Origin: Cryobacterium sp. Y11
GTDB taxonomy: Bacteria; Actinomycetota; Actinomycetes; Actinomycetales; Microbacteriaceae
Reading direction: 5' to 3'
Length of the DNA: 60,863 nucleotides
Assembly (NCBI RefSeq): GCF_002929535.1
Contig: NZ_PJJO01000045.1
Location: forward strand, 1-60,863
Below the pieces are notes generated by a model. It saw only the letters and a program-made list of their open reading frames with translations, did not search any database and was not told where the DNA came from. A program made the position numbers and the translations under genes. Shown here one piece after another: positions 1-8,111 of this stretch. The first letter of the stretch is position 1; each line of letters opens with the position of its first letter.

Positions 1-703
1 GGTGCGGCGCGAGGTGATCCGCTCGGGCCTGCTTCTGCGCGTCGGTCGCGTCGATGTACCCGCGTTCATCGTCGTAGCACGGGGCGATGATGCGTCGTTC
101 GAGCTTGCGAAGCTCGGCCCCCATCGTTTCGATACGGTTGGCGACGGTGATGGGGGAGTAGCGGGCCTCGGTCGTGTGAGTGGCGGCGTCGGCGCGTGCC
201 TGGGCCTGCTGGGTGTCGGCCGTCGCGTCCAGCGCTGCCCGGGTGGCCCGGTCGGCTTTGGCGAGGGCGTTGCGGTGGCCAGTTTCGGAGTGGTGGCCGA
301 TTTTGATCGGTTCGCCGCCTTCGGGCAGCCGCCGCACGGCGGCGTGTTCGCGGTCCCACGCGGCCGTTTCGGCGGTGGCCGTGCGGTCGGCCTTGTGCTC
401 GAGCGCGTCGACCCGGTCAACTTGCCGCTGCACCTTCCCGGCCTCGACCTCGGCTGTGGGGCGGTGGGTGCTGTCGAGGCTGGTGGTGACAGCGAAACCT
501 GCGGCCTGCAGCGCTGTGGTGGTGCGCGCGATTGTGCCGAGTTTGGGGAGGCGGTCGCGGGACTGGGGGACGAACCAGGCGCTGATGCTGCGCCCCCAAC
601 GCCACCCGTTGGCCTTCAAGACCTCGGCGGTCCCGTCACCCTTGCTGGTGCCGTCGATCAAGGTGCCCTCAGCGTGCGTGTGGGTAATGGTGAGTGTGTT
701 CAT
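1..703 (-). CDS. DUF3560 domain protein, cut by left window edge
   Basis: An uninterrupted minus-strand frame begins at ATG 703-701 and runs off the left edge after 234 codons. A purine-rich ribosome site (GGAGAGAG) lies about 9 bases upstream. The protein opens MNTLTITHTHAEGTLIDG and continues with GWRWGRSISAWFVPQSRD, which I recognise as DUF3560, a domain common on actinobacterial plasmids and often near transfer origins. A long charged, Ala-rich, probably helical middle follows. Its molecular role is unknown. It lies just beyond the oriT-like repeat at 790-840 and is transcribed away from it, which would suit a leading-region gene expressed early after conjugal entry; that is inference. 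Plus-strand frames here are antisense shadows. Confidence 0.8.
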   Translation of the reverse strand, partial: MNTLTITHTHAEGTLIDGTSKGDGTAEVLKANGWRWGRSISAWFVPQSRDRLPKLGTIARTTTALQAAGFAVTTSLDSTHRPTAEVEAGKVQRQVDRVDALEHKADRTATAETAAWDREHAAVRRLPEGGEPIKIGHHSETGHRNALAKADRATRAALDATADTQQAQARADAATHTTEARYSPITVANRIETMGAELRKLERRIIAPCYDDERGYIDATDAQKQARADHLAPH

Positions 704-1465
704 GATCTTGTTCTCTCTCCTCGGACAACTTGTTTTTTTGCCTTCCGGCGAGAGAAATCGATAGCGACCGTGAGCGGTGTAGTGCAGGGTCGTGGAATAC
801 CGGAGGGAGCGAAGCGAGTGAGGATATGCCGCGAAAGCCCGGAACGAAGACGCGGGAGGAAGCTACGATGACCGGCCGGAATGGTCAAAAAGCATCAGAA
901 ATACAGTGCCGCGCAGCGGCCCCGCCTTGGCAGGGATGAGGGCGGTCGCGCCGCCGTTCCGTGTCGGACTTGGCTGTTATGGGTTGTCTTGGTGCAGCAG
1001 CGCACGCGTGGCGGTCTTGGCTGCTAACCGTGGCTATGGGGTGTCATTGCGGTCGCATGTTGTCGCGTATGGGGTACGCGGGACGCCGTGGGCACACCGC
1101 AACAGCTCACCGCTGTCCTGATCAACGCGAGCTCTGATCGCATGAAGGGGCGCTCGTCGAGTGCACCTCGCCAGGTTGATCTCGATCAAGAGGAAGACTG
1201 GCACGGCGGCAGCCGGAGGCAGAAGAAGTGACCCCCTCGACCGCACCTAGCAGGACCTGGACGGCATCCCAAAAACCCTCGCCGCGATCAAGCGGATCGC
1301 CGAGGTCTCCATCGGTGCGGGGGAGCAGGTCCAGTCATAACCGGGCCGCTCGTCCATGCTGTCTGTGCTACCGCCACGTTCGATGCCGATCCAGCACAGG
1401 TTCTGGAGATTACGGCGTTGGTCAGGACGGCGCTACGGGGCAATCTCCCTGTCTAGGGTGGATAT
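704..1465. other. Gene-poor region with coding remnants
   Basis: No convincing intact gene. The interval holds the oriT-like repeat (790-840). On the plus strand from about 1130 there are short frames with plausible codon use: one ends at TGA near 1230, one reads DLDGIPKTLAAIKRIAEVSI and ends at TAA 1338-1340, and one ends at the TAG just before the ribosome site of the next gene. They are probably eroded ends of lost genes. I could not assign them. Confidence 0.4.
790..840 (+). repeat. oriT-like conserved repeat, copy 1
   Basis: About 50 bases that recur in inverted orientation at 48660-48710. Both copies share CGTGGAATACCG, then a GAGCGRAGCGAGTG segment, then GAGGATATGCCGCGAAAGCCC; they differ by a few substitutions and a short indel. 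One copy lies beside the DUF3560 gene and the other close to the relaxase and MobC genes. On the opposite strand the core reads GGCATATCCTCACTCGC, which partly resembles the YATCCTG-type nick region of MOBP plasmids. The oriT role is inferred from position and this resemblance. Confidence 0.5.
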
Positions 1466-2794
1466 ATGAGCCATTCGATAGTGCCGAGCACTACGTATCT
1501 GCAGAAGCTTCAGGCCGAGACGGCCCGCAGGATGCAGACCTATGAGTCGGTGCCGTCGCCGTTCTCTGGGGCCGCGGAGGAACTTGCAAGCGCCGTCGAA
1601 GCCCAGGTTGAGGCGCTCGTCCGGGATCTGAACGACGTCGTTCACACCCTGCACGCCGACCCGGAGACCGCCTTCGCCGAGCATCGAAGCGCCGCCTATC
1701 TGGTGGAGCTACTCGGTCGCTATGGGATAGACGCGCAGCTCGGCGTGCACGGACTCGACACCGCAATCCGCGCCGAGATCGGGTCGGACGACGGCCCGGT
1801 CATCGCGATTCTTGGCGAGTATGACGCCTTGCCCGACGTGGGGCACGGCTGCGGGCACAACGTGATCGCCGCCACCGGCATCGGCGCTTTCCTCGCTCTG
1901 GCCAACACGCTCAGGGAGAATCCCGACGCATTCAGAGGCCGGGTAGTTTTCCTTGGAACTCCCGCCGAGGAAGGCTTCTCCGGCAAAGAAGCGATGGCCA
2001 GGCACGGCGCCTTCGAGGGCGTTGACGCCGCGATTATGGTGCACCCCTACGGCTACGACCTCGCCGACCAGGTGTGGCTCGGTCGCCGTGTGCTCACCGT
2101 GACGTTCACGGGCGTCGCGGCGCACGCATCCGCTCAACCCTTCATGGGTCGCAACGCCCTCGACGCCGCCACTCTGGCGTACCAAGCTGTTGGGCTGCTG
2201 CGTCAACAGCTTCCTCCGGTAGACCGCGTGCATGCTGTAATCAGTGAGGGGGGATCCCGGCCGAGCATTATTCCCGAGCGTGCAGTACTTAAGCTTTACG
2301 CCCGTTCCAAGTACGCGGACACGCTCAAAGACCTCAGCGTGCGACTGGACGACATCGCGCGCGGCGCGGCATTGATGACGGGAACGAGTGTTGAGATCGA
2401 CTGGGACGAGCACGCCCCATCGCTCCCCGTGCGGACGAACAGCGCGCTCACCGGTCGGTGGGTCGCCGCCCAGCAGCGCCGTGGACGCCAGCCACTCCCG
2501 CTGGGCGTGGTGTCAGAAACCATTGCAGCGTCCACCGACTTTGGCAACGTGAGCCATCGCATCCCCGGTATCCACCCTCTGATCAAAATTGCCGCGCCCG
2601 ACGTTGCCCTGCATACCCGCGAATTCGCGGCGGCCGCTGCAACGGATGCCGCGGAGTCGGGTGCCCTCGACGGCGCCTGTGGTCTCGCCCTCACCGCCCT
2701 GGATTTTCTCTGCGACGCCGAATTACGACGCAGCGTGGCGGAAGAGTTCGCGGAACAGGGCGGCGCCGTCGATGTGCCGCACTTCTTCGACTGA
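1466..2794 (+). CDS. M20-family amidohydrolase (AbgB-like)
   Basis: A 442-residue zinc amidohydrolase/peptidase of the M20 family, close in type to the p-aminobenzoyl-glutamate hydrolase subunit AbgB and to PM20D2-like dipeptidases. Visible metal-site motifs are GEYDALPDVGHGCGHN (the HGCGH signature), the catalytic PAEEG segment, and HPYGYD. The central insert with HASAQPFMGRNALDA is the dimerisation/lid region. The start at ATG 1466 follows AGGGTGG. The next genes are an AbgT transporter and an ATP-grasp ligase on the same strand, so the likely job is intracellular cleavage of an imported glutamyl or amidated compound. The exact substrate cannot be read from sequence. Confidence 0.88.
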   Translation: MSHSIVPSTTYLQKLQAETARRMQTYESVPSPFSGAAEELASAVEAQVEALVRDLNDVVHTLHADPETAFAEHRSAAYLVELLGRYGIDAQLGVHGLDTAIRAEIGSDDGPVIAILGEYDALPDVGHGCGHNVIAATGIGAFLALANTLRENPDAFRGRVVFLGTPAEEGFSGKEAMARHGAFEGVDAAIMVHPYGYDLADQVWLGRRVLTVTFTGVAAHASAQPFMGRNALDAATLAYQAVGLLRQQLPPVDRVHAVISEGGSRPSIIPERAVLKLYARSKYADTLKDLSVRLDDIARGAALMTGTSVEIDWDEHAPSLPVRTNSALTGRWVAAQQRRGRQPLPLGVVSETIAASTDFGNVSHRIPGIHPLIKIAAPDVALHTREFAAAAATDAAESGALDGACGLALTALDFLCDAELRRSVAEEFAEQGGAVDVPHFFD

Positions 2795-2864
2795 CGCCTG
2801 ACCGGGCACTGTCTAACTCCGCTCACACCGATCGTTTCGTTCCCTCCGACGCAAGGTAGTCCCC

Positions 2865-4439
2865 ATGTCTTCAGCACAGATCCTCACTCGGCGCACCGTT
2901 CTGATCGACCGTGTACTCGGCGGAATCGAACGCGTCGGCAACAAGCTGCCCGACCCGTTCATGCTCTTCCTCCTGCTGTTCGCAATCACGGCGGTGGCGT
3001 CGACTGCCATGGCCTGGGCCAACGTCACGGTGCAGTTGCCCGGGACCGACGAGGTCACAGTGATCAAGGGCTTCTTCACCGCCGAGGGGCTCACGTGGTT
3101 CACCCAGAACATTGGGGTTAACTACCTGGGCTTCCCGCCGCTGGCGACGGTGCTCCCCATCCTGCTCGCGGTCGGTGTTGCCGAGAAGTCCGGCCTGCTC
3201 GCTGCGCTGATCCGTAAGGCTTTCGGCTCGGCGCCGCGCTGGTCGCTGCCCTACGCCGTGGCGTTCGTGGGGGTCGTGGGGTCGATCATGTCGGATGCGG
3301 CATTCGTGGTGATCCCGCCGCTTGCAGCTTTGGTGTTCAAGGCCGCCGGCCGGCATCCCGTCGCCGGGCTGCTCGGTGGGTTTGCCGCCGTGGGTGCCGG
3401 CTACTCCACCTCGCTGTTCGTGACAAGCCTCGACGCCTTATTCGCCGGCATCACCACGTCGGTCACACAGAACCTACCCAATGCCGGTTCCGTTGTGACC
3501 CCGATTTCGAACTACTTCTTCAATGTGGTCTCCGCGCTCGTACTCATCGCCCTGGCCGGCTTCATGATCGACAAAATCCTCGAACCGCGTCTGGGCCGCC
3601 AAGGGATCTCGCGCGAGGAGATCATCGACAACGACGACGTGTCGGGTTCCGCCGCGATGAACACGCGGCTCACGGACACCGAGAATCGCGGCCTGTTCTG
3701 GGCGTTCGTGGCGGGCGTCGTCGCTGCCGGAGTGATCCTCGTCGGCGTGCTTCTGCCCGAATCCCCGTGGCGAAACGAAGATGGCGGGTTCTTGCCTCGC
3801 TCGCCCCTGTTGAGTTCGATCGTGTTCATCGTTTTTGCCACGTTCGTGATTCCAGGGCTGGTGTACGGCAAGATCACCGGAACCATCGCCAGGGGCAGTG
3901 ACGTACCCCGCGTGATGGGGCACGCCATCAAGGACATGAGCGGATTCCTCGTGCTCGCGTTCATCCTCGGCCAGTTTGTCGCCCTGTTTAATTTCTCCGG
4001 AATCGGAAGCTGGCTGGCTGTTGCCGGAGCCGGAGGCCTTGAGTCCATCGGCCTCACCGGATTTTCGGCCGTCGTTGCCTTCGTACTGCTCGCCTCGCTG
4101 CTGAACCTTTTCATCATTTCCGGTTCGGCCATGTGGACGCTGATGGCCGCAGTGTTCGTGCCGCTGTTCGTATTACTTGGCTATGAGCCCGCGTTCATCC
4201 AGGGTGCTTTCCGGGTCGGAGATTCGGCCACCCAGATACTCACACCCCTCAATCCGTACATGATCGTGCTCCTCACGATGCTGCGCAAATACGAGCCACA
4301 GGCGGGGCTTGGCACCATAATCGCCCGCATGCTGCCCTTCGCAGTCACCTTCTGGCTCGCCTGGGTAGCCGTGCTGAGTGTCTTCTTCTTTTTCGACCTA
4401 CCGATGGGCCCGGGCAACGGCATCATGATCCCGCAGTAG
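2865..4439 (+). CDS. AbgT-family transporter
   Basis: A 524-residue integral membrane protein of the AbgT family (p-aminobenzoyl-glutamate importers; some members export sulfonamides). Recognisable stretches are LPDPFMLFLLLFAITAV at the N terminus, GSIMSDAAFVVIPPLAALVF, and the C-terminal GDSATQILTPLNPYMIVLL re-entrant segment. Around ten or more hydrophobic segments are apparent. It begins 70 bases after the hydrolase stop, and the ATP-grasp gene follows, so a three-gene operon is likely. Pairing with an M20 hydrolase mirrors E. coli abgAB-abgT, but here with a single hydrolase subunit. Confidence 0.9.
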   Translation: MSSAQILTRRTVLIDRVLGGIERVGNKLPDPFMLFLLLFAITAVASTAMAWANVTVQLPGTDEVTVIKGFFTAEGLTWFTQNIGVNYLGFPPLATVLPILLAVGVAEKSGLLAALIRKAFGSAPRWSLPYAVAFVGVVGSIMSDAAFVVIPPLAALVFKAAGRHPVAGLLGGFAAVGAGYSTSLFVTSLDALFAGITTSVTQNLPNAGSVVTPISNYFFNVVSALVLIALAGFMIDKILEPRLGRQGISREEIIDNDDVSGSAAMNTRLTDTENRGLFWAFVAGVVAAGVILVGVLLPESPWRNEDGGFLPRSPLLSSIVFIVFATFVIPGLVYGKITGTIARGSDVPRVMGHAIKDMSGFLVLAFILGQFVALFNFSGIGSWLAVAGAGGLESIGLTGFSAVVAFVLLASLLNLFIISGSAMWTLMAAVFVPLFVLLGYEPAFIQGAFRVGDSATQILTPLNPYMIVLLTMLRKYEPQAGLGTIIARMLPFAVTFWLAWVAVLSVFFFFDLPMGPGNGIMIPQ

Positions 4440-4511
4440 TAACTGCGCAAGACCCAAGGAATACGCCGTGCCGGAGCCTCCTTAAGTTCAGTGTGACCCG
4501 AAAGGATTTTC

Positions 4512-5474
4512 ATGACTGTTAACCAACCCACGATCTATGCCCTGCACGAGAACCCCGAATGGTTTCCACCGTTCGCCCGGGCCTTTGAAGCAGAGGGCAT
4601 GGAGGTGAAGGAATGGCTGCTCACCGACGGCGTTCTCGACCTGGATTCGGTACCACCGGAGGGAATCTTCTGGTCGCGCATCAGCGCATCCGCTCACACG
4701 CGTGACCATGGAAAGTCGAAAGACTACGCCCGCGCCGTGTTGGCCTGGCTCGAGGCCCACGGCCGCCGTACAGTGAACGGCCGACGTGTGCTCGAGCTTG
4801 AGATGAGTAAGGTCGAGCAGCTGGTCGCGCTCAAGGCCGCTGGCATCGACACCCCGCGCACCGTGGCGGCGGTGGGTCGCGAGCAAATTCTCGCCGCCGC
4901 ACGCGACTTTCCCACCCCGTTCATGACCAAGCACAACCAGGGCGGCAAGGGTCTGGGCGTGCGCAAGTTCACGAGCCACGAAGAACTCGCCGAGTACGTA
5001 GCTTCCGACGAGTTCGAGGAGCCGCAAGATGGCATCACCCTGATTCAGGAATACATCCAGGCTGCGGAACCGTTCATCACCCGGGTCGAGATCATCGGCG
5101 GTGAATTCATCTACGCCGTCAAAGCCGACACCGCGCGCGGCGGCTTCCAGCTGTGTCCAGCGGATGCCTGCGCCATCGACCCGATCACGCGCGAGCTGAT
5201 CATGCCTCCCGGCGCCACTATCGCACCCGTGGCCGGTCAGCAGCTGTTCAGCCTACGGGAAGACTTCGACCACTCGATAATCGAGAAGTACCTCGCGTTC
5301 GCGCACCGCAACAGCTTGGAAGTCTGCGGCATCGAGTTCATCGAAGCTGAAGACGGTCGGGTGCTCACCTACGACGTGAACACCAACACGAACTACAACG
5401 CGCTCGTCGAAGCCGAGGCCCCTCGTTCGGCCCCACGTGCCCTCGCTCAGTACCTCAAAAAGCTCGCAGCCTAA
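4512..5474 (+). CDS. RimK-like ATP-grasp ligase
   Basis: A 320-residue ATP-grasp protein of the RimK/glutamate-ligase type. The nucleotide-binding core includes PFMTKHNQGGKGLGVRKF (about residues 136-153), EYIQAAEPFITRVEIIGGEF, and the metal-binding end GIEFIEAEDGRVLTYDVNTN. Such enzymes couple a carboxylate to an amine using ATP. It is the last gene of the M20/AbgT group; the ribosome site is GAAAGG before ATG 4512. A ligase beside a hydrolase and a transporter suggests turnover or re-modification of a glutamyl or amide-linked compound. Substrate unknown. Confidence 0.85.
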   Translation: MTVNQPTIYALHENPEWFPPFARAFEAEGMEVKEWLLTDGVLDLDSVPPEGIFWSRISASAHTRDHGKSKDYARAVLAWLEAHGRRTVNGRRVLELEMSKVEQLVALKAAGIDTPRTVAAVGREQILAAARDFPTPFMTKHNQGGKGLGVRKFTSHEELAEYVASDEFEEPQDGITLIQEYIQAAEPFITRVEIIGGEFIYAVKADTARGGFQLCPADACAIDPITRELIMPPGATIAPVAGQQLFSLREDFDHSIIEKYLAFAHRNSLEVCGIEFIEAEDGRVLTYDVNTNTNYNALVEAEAPRSAPRALAQYLKKLAA

Positions 5475-5905
5475 AATACGTGGCGCTGGCCCCGGGGCCA
5501 ACTCACGAAACAGATCAACTTGCAGGTTGATCCGCGACGGTTTGAGCTCCCGTGGTAGCTGGCACCACCGATGCAACGCTGGAATCAACGCAACCGAGAT
5601 CTTTTGCAACGCCGGCGGGAGGGATCTATTGGCGAGAGATTTCTTCGCGGGAGAAGTACGCAGACTCGAGCGACCCAGCCGGGAAGAACTGGTTGCCCGC
5701 AACCAGGATGGTCGTACCCGACTTTGCCGGGACGACATCATTCCAAACTGCTAGGTACATGGCCTACTCCCTGCATGTTGTGTGCGGATTGACCCGCAAC
5801 TGCACCACGTGTAGGTGGCTTACCCGGCGCGGTTCTATAACCGGGAACGTACACAGCACACCCGAGAACGTGAACATGACCTCGGGTGTGCGCCATAGTG
5901 CTCAG
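5475..5905. other. Intergenic region with palindromes, no clear gene
   Basis: No convincing gene. A 14-base perfect palindrome (TGGCCCCGGGGCCA, 5487-5500) directly follows the ATP-grasp stop and may end that operon. A plus-strand frame ending at TAG near 5754 (…LLARDFFAGEVRRLERPSRE) looks coding-like but has no start and no family I recognise. Confidence 0.4.
5856..5891 (-). terminator. Inverted repeat after the monooxygenase gene
   Basis: GCACACCCGAG and CTCGGGTGTGC form a perfect 11-bp stem with a 14-base loop, 15 bases beyond the stop of the 5906-6199 gene. No U-run follows, so factor-independent termination is uncertain. Confidence 0.45.
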
Positions 5906-6199
5906 TCAGATGTCGCTGGCAGTGTCAAACATTGAGACCTGGGGCGCACTGGCTAGTAATGAGCCTAGTTCGGTCGCACCCGCGCCCGCCCGCCACTGAC
6001 GATAGGCCGCGTCAGCGTCGGCCGACGCCCACCGCTCCAGCAAAATCATGTGGGCGGGATCGTCACTATCAAGCAACACGTCAACACCCAGACACCCCTC
6101 AAATGCCCGGGTCCCAGCAAGGATGTCTCGCAGCATAGCCGGCGCAGCGAGAACGGCTTCCGGCTTCAGGTGAAGGTCAAGAAGAACTGTCAGGGCCAT
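5906..6199 (-). CDS. Antibiotic biosynthesis monooxygenase (ABM) family
   Basis: A 97-residue protein of the dimeric alpha/beta-barrel ABM/YgiN family. Typical features are the N-terminal beta strand LTVLLDLHLKPE, the TRAFEGCLGVDVLLD segment, and MILLERWASADA. Family members act on quinones or aromatic polyketides without cofactors, or serve as stress-associated reductase partners. It lies 42 bases downstream of the DsrE gene on the same strand with a GGAG ribosome site, so the two are probably co-transcribed from the operator region at 6618-6666. Confidence 0.82.
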   Translation of the reverse strand: MALTVLLDLHLKPEAVLAAPAMLRDILAGTRAFEGCLGVDVLLDSDDPAHMILLERWASADADAAYRQWRAGAGATELGSLLASAPQVSMFDTASDI

Positions 6200-6241
6200 G
6201 AAAACTCCAATTCATATCCGGGAAAAGGGCGGACGTGGCGC

Positions 6242-6598
6242 TTAGAAGTTGAGGATTTGGTAGCCCTCGACCACGAGGGAACGGATACTTGCTTCGCCCT
6301 TGTACTGCGCCAGTAGCGGCCACCCGCCGGCCTTGACAGCATCGGTAACCCCGTGGGAGGCGACGCAGAATGCGCAGGCGCCCCGGATATTGTCGTGCAG
6401 GGCGACGGCGAGAGGGTTCATCTTGTGCGTGGGATCTGATATGGCGGCGAGGGATTCAACACCCGACCCGTCGAAAACGACGACGACGTCATCGCCAGCA
6501 TCCTTGAATTCAAGGGCTGTCTTGAGACCGCGATAGACGCGTGAGGTGTCGGAGCCGATGGGCTCATAAATGACGACGGCGATCTTCGAATCAGACAT
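6242..6598 (-). CDS. DsrE-family protein
   Basis: A 118-residue DsrE/DsrF-like protein. The fold is suggested by KIAVVIYEPIGSD, GDDVVVVFDGSGVESL, and a Cys-containing GACAFCVASHGV segment, where sulfur-relay members carry their reactive cysteine. The start at 6598 has a strong AGGAGG site 8 bases upstream. It is the first gene of a two-gene unit with the monooxygenase and is divergent from the TetR gene, so TetR probably controls it. Sulfur or persulfide handling is the family role; the exact function is unknown. Confidence 0.82.
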   Translation of the reverse strand: MSDSKIAVVIYEPIGSDTSRVYRGLKTALEFKDAGDDVVVVFDGSGVESLAAISDPTHKMNPLAVALHDNIRGACAFCVASHGVTDAVKAGGWPLLAQYKGEASIRSLVVEGYQILNF

Positions 6599-6617
6599 AA
6601 ATACTTACCTCCTAGTT

Positions 6618-6666
6618 AGACCGATCTGGCCACCACTAACTATACCGATCGGTCTGGTAATATCAA
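6618..6666. promoter_or_regulatory. Divergent promoter with TetR-type operator
   Basis: On the minus strand TTGATA (6666-6661), a 16-base spacer and TATAGT (6644-6639) form a good promoter for the DsrE gene. The spacer contains the palindrome ACCGATCGGT (6644-6653). A second half-site makes a 9-bp inverted repeat, AGACCGATC (6618-6626) with GATCGGTCT (6647-6655). On the plus strand TAATAT (6658-6663) is a candidate -10 for the TetR gene. Binding by the adjacent TetR would block both promoters. Confidence 0.65.
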
Positions 6667-6669
6667 AGT

Positions 6670-7245
6670 ATGCATGCGTCGACCATCACCCCGATAGTGA
6701 GCGCGAAAGAGCGCCTACTCGCCTCCGCAGGCCGCCTGTTCCACGAACACGGCATCAATGCAACGGGAATCGACCTCGTCGTGCGTAACGCGGGCGTTGC
6801 CAAAGCCAGCCTCTATAACAACTTCGCCAACAAAGAAGCTCTCGTCGTGGCCTACCTGGAACAGGAACTCGACGGCTGGATCAGAAACGCCCACGCCCTG
6901 GACAATCCGCTCTCGCCACGCCGGGAGCGAATCGCAGCCTTATTTGAGGCCATCGCGCGCTCAATCGAATTGAACACGTTCCACGGCTGCCCATTTACCA
7001 ATGCCGTGATTGAGCTGCCGGAATGCGCGGCAGTACGTACAGTCGCCAAGCACTACCGCGCCGTCGTTCGCACGCACCTAGCCAACCTCATCGGTGCAGA
7101 CACTACTTCCACGGCAGTATCCCGCCTGGTCTTGCTTTACGACGCAGCCATCACAGCAGCGAAAGTCGGCCGCGACGCCGCTCTCGTCCGCGAAGCAAGC
7201 ACCATGGCCCAAGAACTCGTCGACGCCCATACCCCACAGGTATAG
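6670..7245 (+). CDS. TetR/AcrR-family transcriptional regulator
   Basis: A 191-residue TetR-family repressor. The N-terminal helix-turn-helix spans about residues 10-55 (AGRLFHEHGINATGIDLVV, then AKASLYNNFANKEALVVAYL). The C-terminal ligand domain includes FHGCPFTNAVIELP, typical of the TetR_C_33-like group that often guards quinone or electrophile responses. The ATG follows the candidate -10 by about 7 bases with no ribosome site, so translation may be leaderless. It is divergent from the DsrE/ABM pair and probably represses both that pair and itself. The inducer is unknown. Confidence 0.88.
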   Translation: MHASTITPIVSAKERLLASAGRLFHEHGINATGIDLVVRNAGVAKASLYNNFANKEALVVAYLEQELDGWIRNAHALDNPLSPRRERIAALFEAIARSIELNTFHGCPFTNAVIELPECAAVRTVAKHYRAVVRTHLANLIGADTTSTAVSRLVLLYDAAITAAKVGRDAALVREASTMAQELVDAHTPQV

Positions 7246-7345
7246 GAGTCTGGCCAGTAGTGGGGGTGAATCTTCTTATATCTGTCAAGCTGCGATTGGG
7301 ATCGCTTCAGTGGCAGCGTGGAGTGCATTCAGGGCGCGATAAAGA

Positions 7346-8029
7346 TGACGACACTCGATGCTGTGACGAAGAATACAAAAACTGAGCCCACTCGTGAAGC
7401 TGTGGCCGCGAAGGAATGGGTGCGCCTGGCCAAGGAGCAGAGCCTAGCTCTGGACGGAATTGTAGAACGTCATTGTCGGTCTTTTCATCACCTTCATCAG
7501 GTTCGTCTGCTCGATCGGCAATGTGCATCTGATGGCTGCCCTGTCCAAGGACGGCCTCAGTTTGGACGGAACCATCCCCTTCGTGTTTGCCGATCTGATC
7601 GCCCTACCCCTGATGATCATTTATGGAAAGTTCTACGCCCGCCGCATCGTCTTGCGGATCTTCTTCAGATTTTGAGCGGTGATGAGCGTCGCAGGTCTTG
7701 CCGTGGACCTGCTCTTTCCCGTCTTCGGCATCCCTGCCACGGCCCGGCCAATACAGATCGTGCCGACGCACTTCGAGTGAAACTGCACCACATATTTGAG
7801 CACCGCTTTCCTGCTCGTGGCCGGTTTGGTAGGCTGGCCGAACCGGAACAGGTCCCGTTTGGGCGAGGAAAACAAGCGTGCCAGAGACGTGGTGTGCGGA
7901 ATGCAGGTCAAACGCGCCCAAGCACCTGCCACCGACCTACACAAAGGCATTATGTGCTACTTCTACTCCATCCGCTGCCACGACAGGCTCGTGGCGGAGT
8001 CGCCGCAGTACCGGGAATCGAACCGATGA
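7346..8029 (+). pseudogene. Decayed permease with YHS domain
   Basis: Fragments of one gene remain in shifting frames. First comes a hydrophilic loop (MTTLDAVTKNTKTEPTREA). Then follow two hydrophobic parts, IVGLFITFIRFVCSIGNVHL and IPFVFADLIALPLMIIYGKF, broken by an in-frame TGA near 7672. Last is a YHS metal-binding domain beginning with the CGM motif (RDVVCGMQV) and containing GIMCYFYSIRCHDRLVAESP. The order matches DUF318/ArsP-like permeases that carry a C-terminal YHS domain, which are linked to metal or thiol handling. Much of the membrane domain is missing. The 265-codon frame at 7318-8115 is not a real protein. Confidence 0.65.
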
Positions 8030-8111
8030 CCAGTATGGGCGTGAAAACCATCAACGCAACAGCAGAACCGAGCTTGACCTTCCGGTGGTACCCGAGCTGT
8101 CAGCATAAGCA

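Noticed and set aside
2..871. 289-codon plus-strand frame
   Set aside because: It is antisense to the DUF3560 gene and extends through the oriT-like repeat. The minus-strand frame has the recognisable protein and a ribosome site.
2296..2877. 193-codon minus-strand frame and similar long frames opposite the M20 and AbgT genes
   Set aside because: Codon-bias shadows of well-recognised enzymes.
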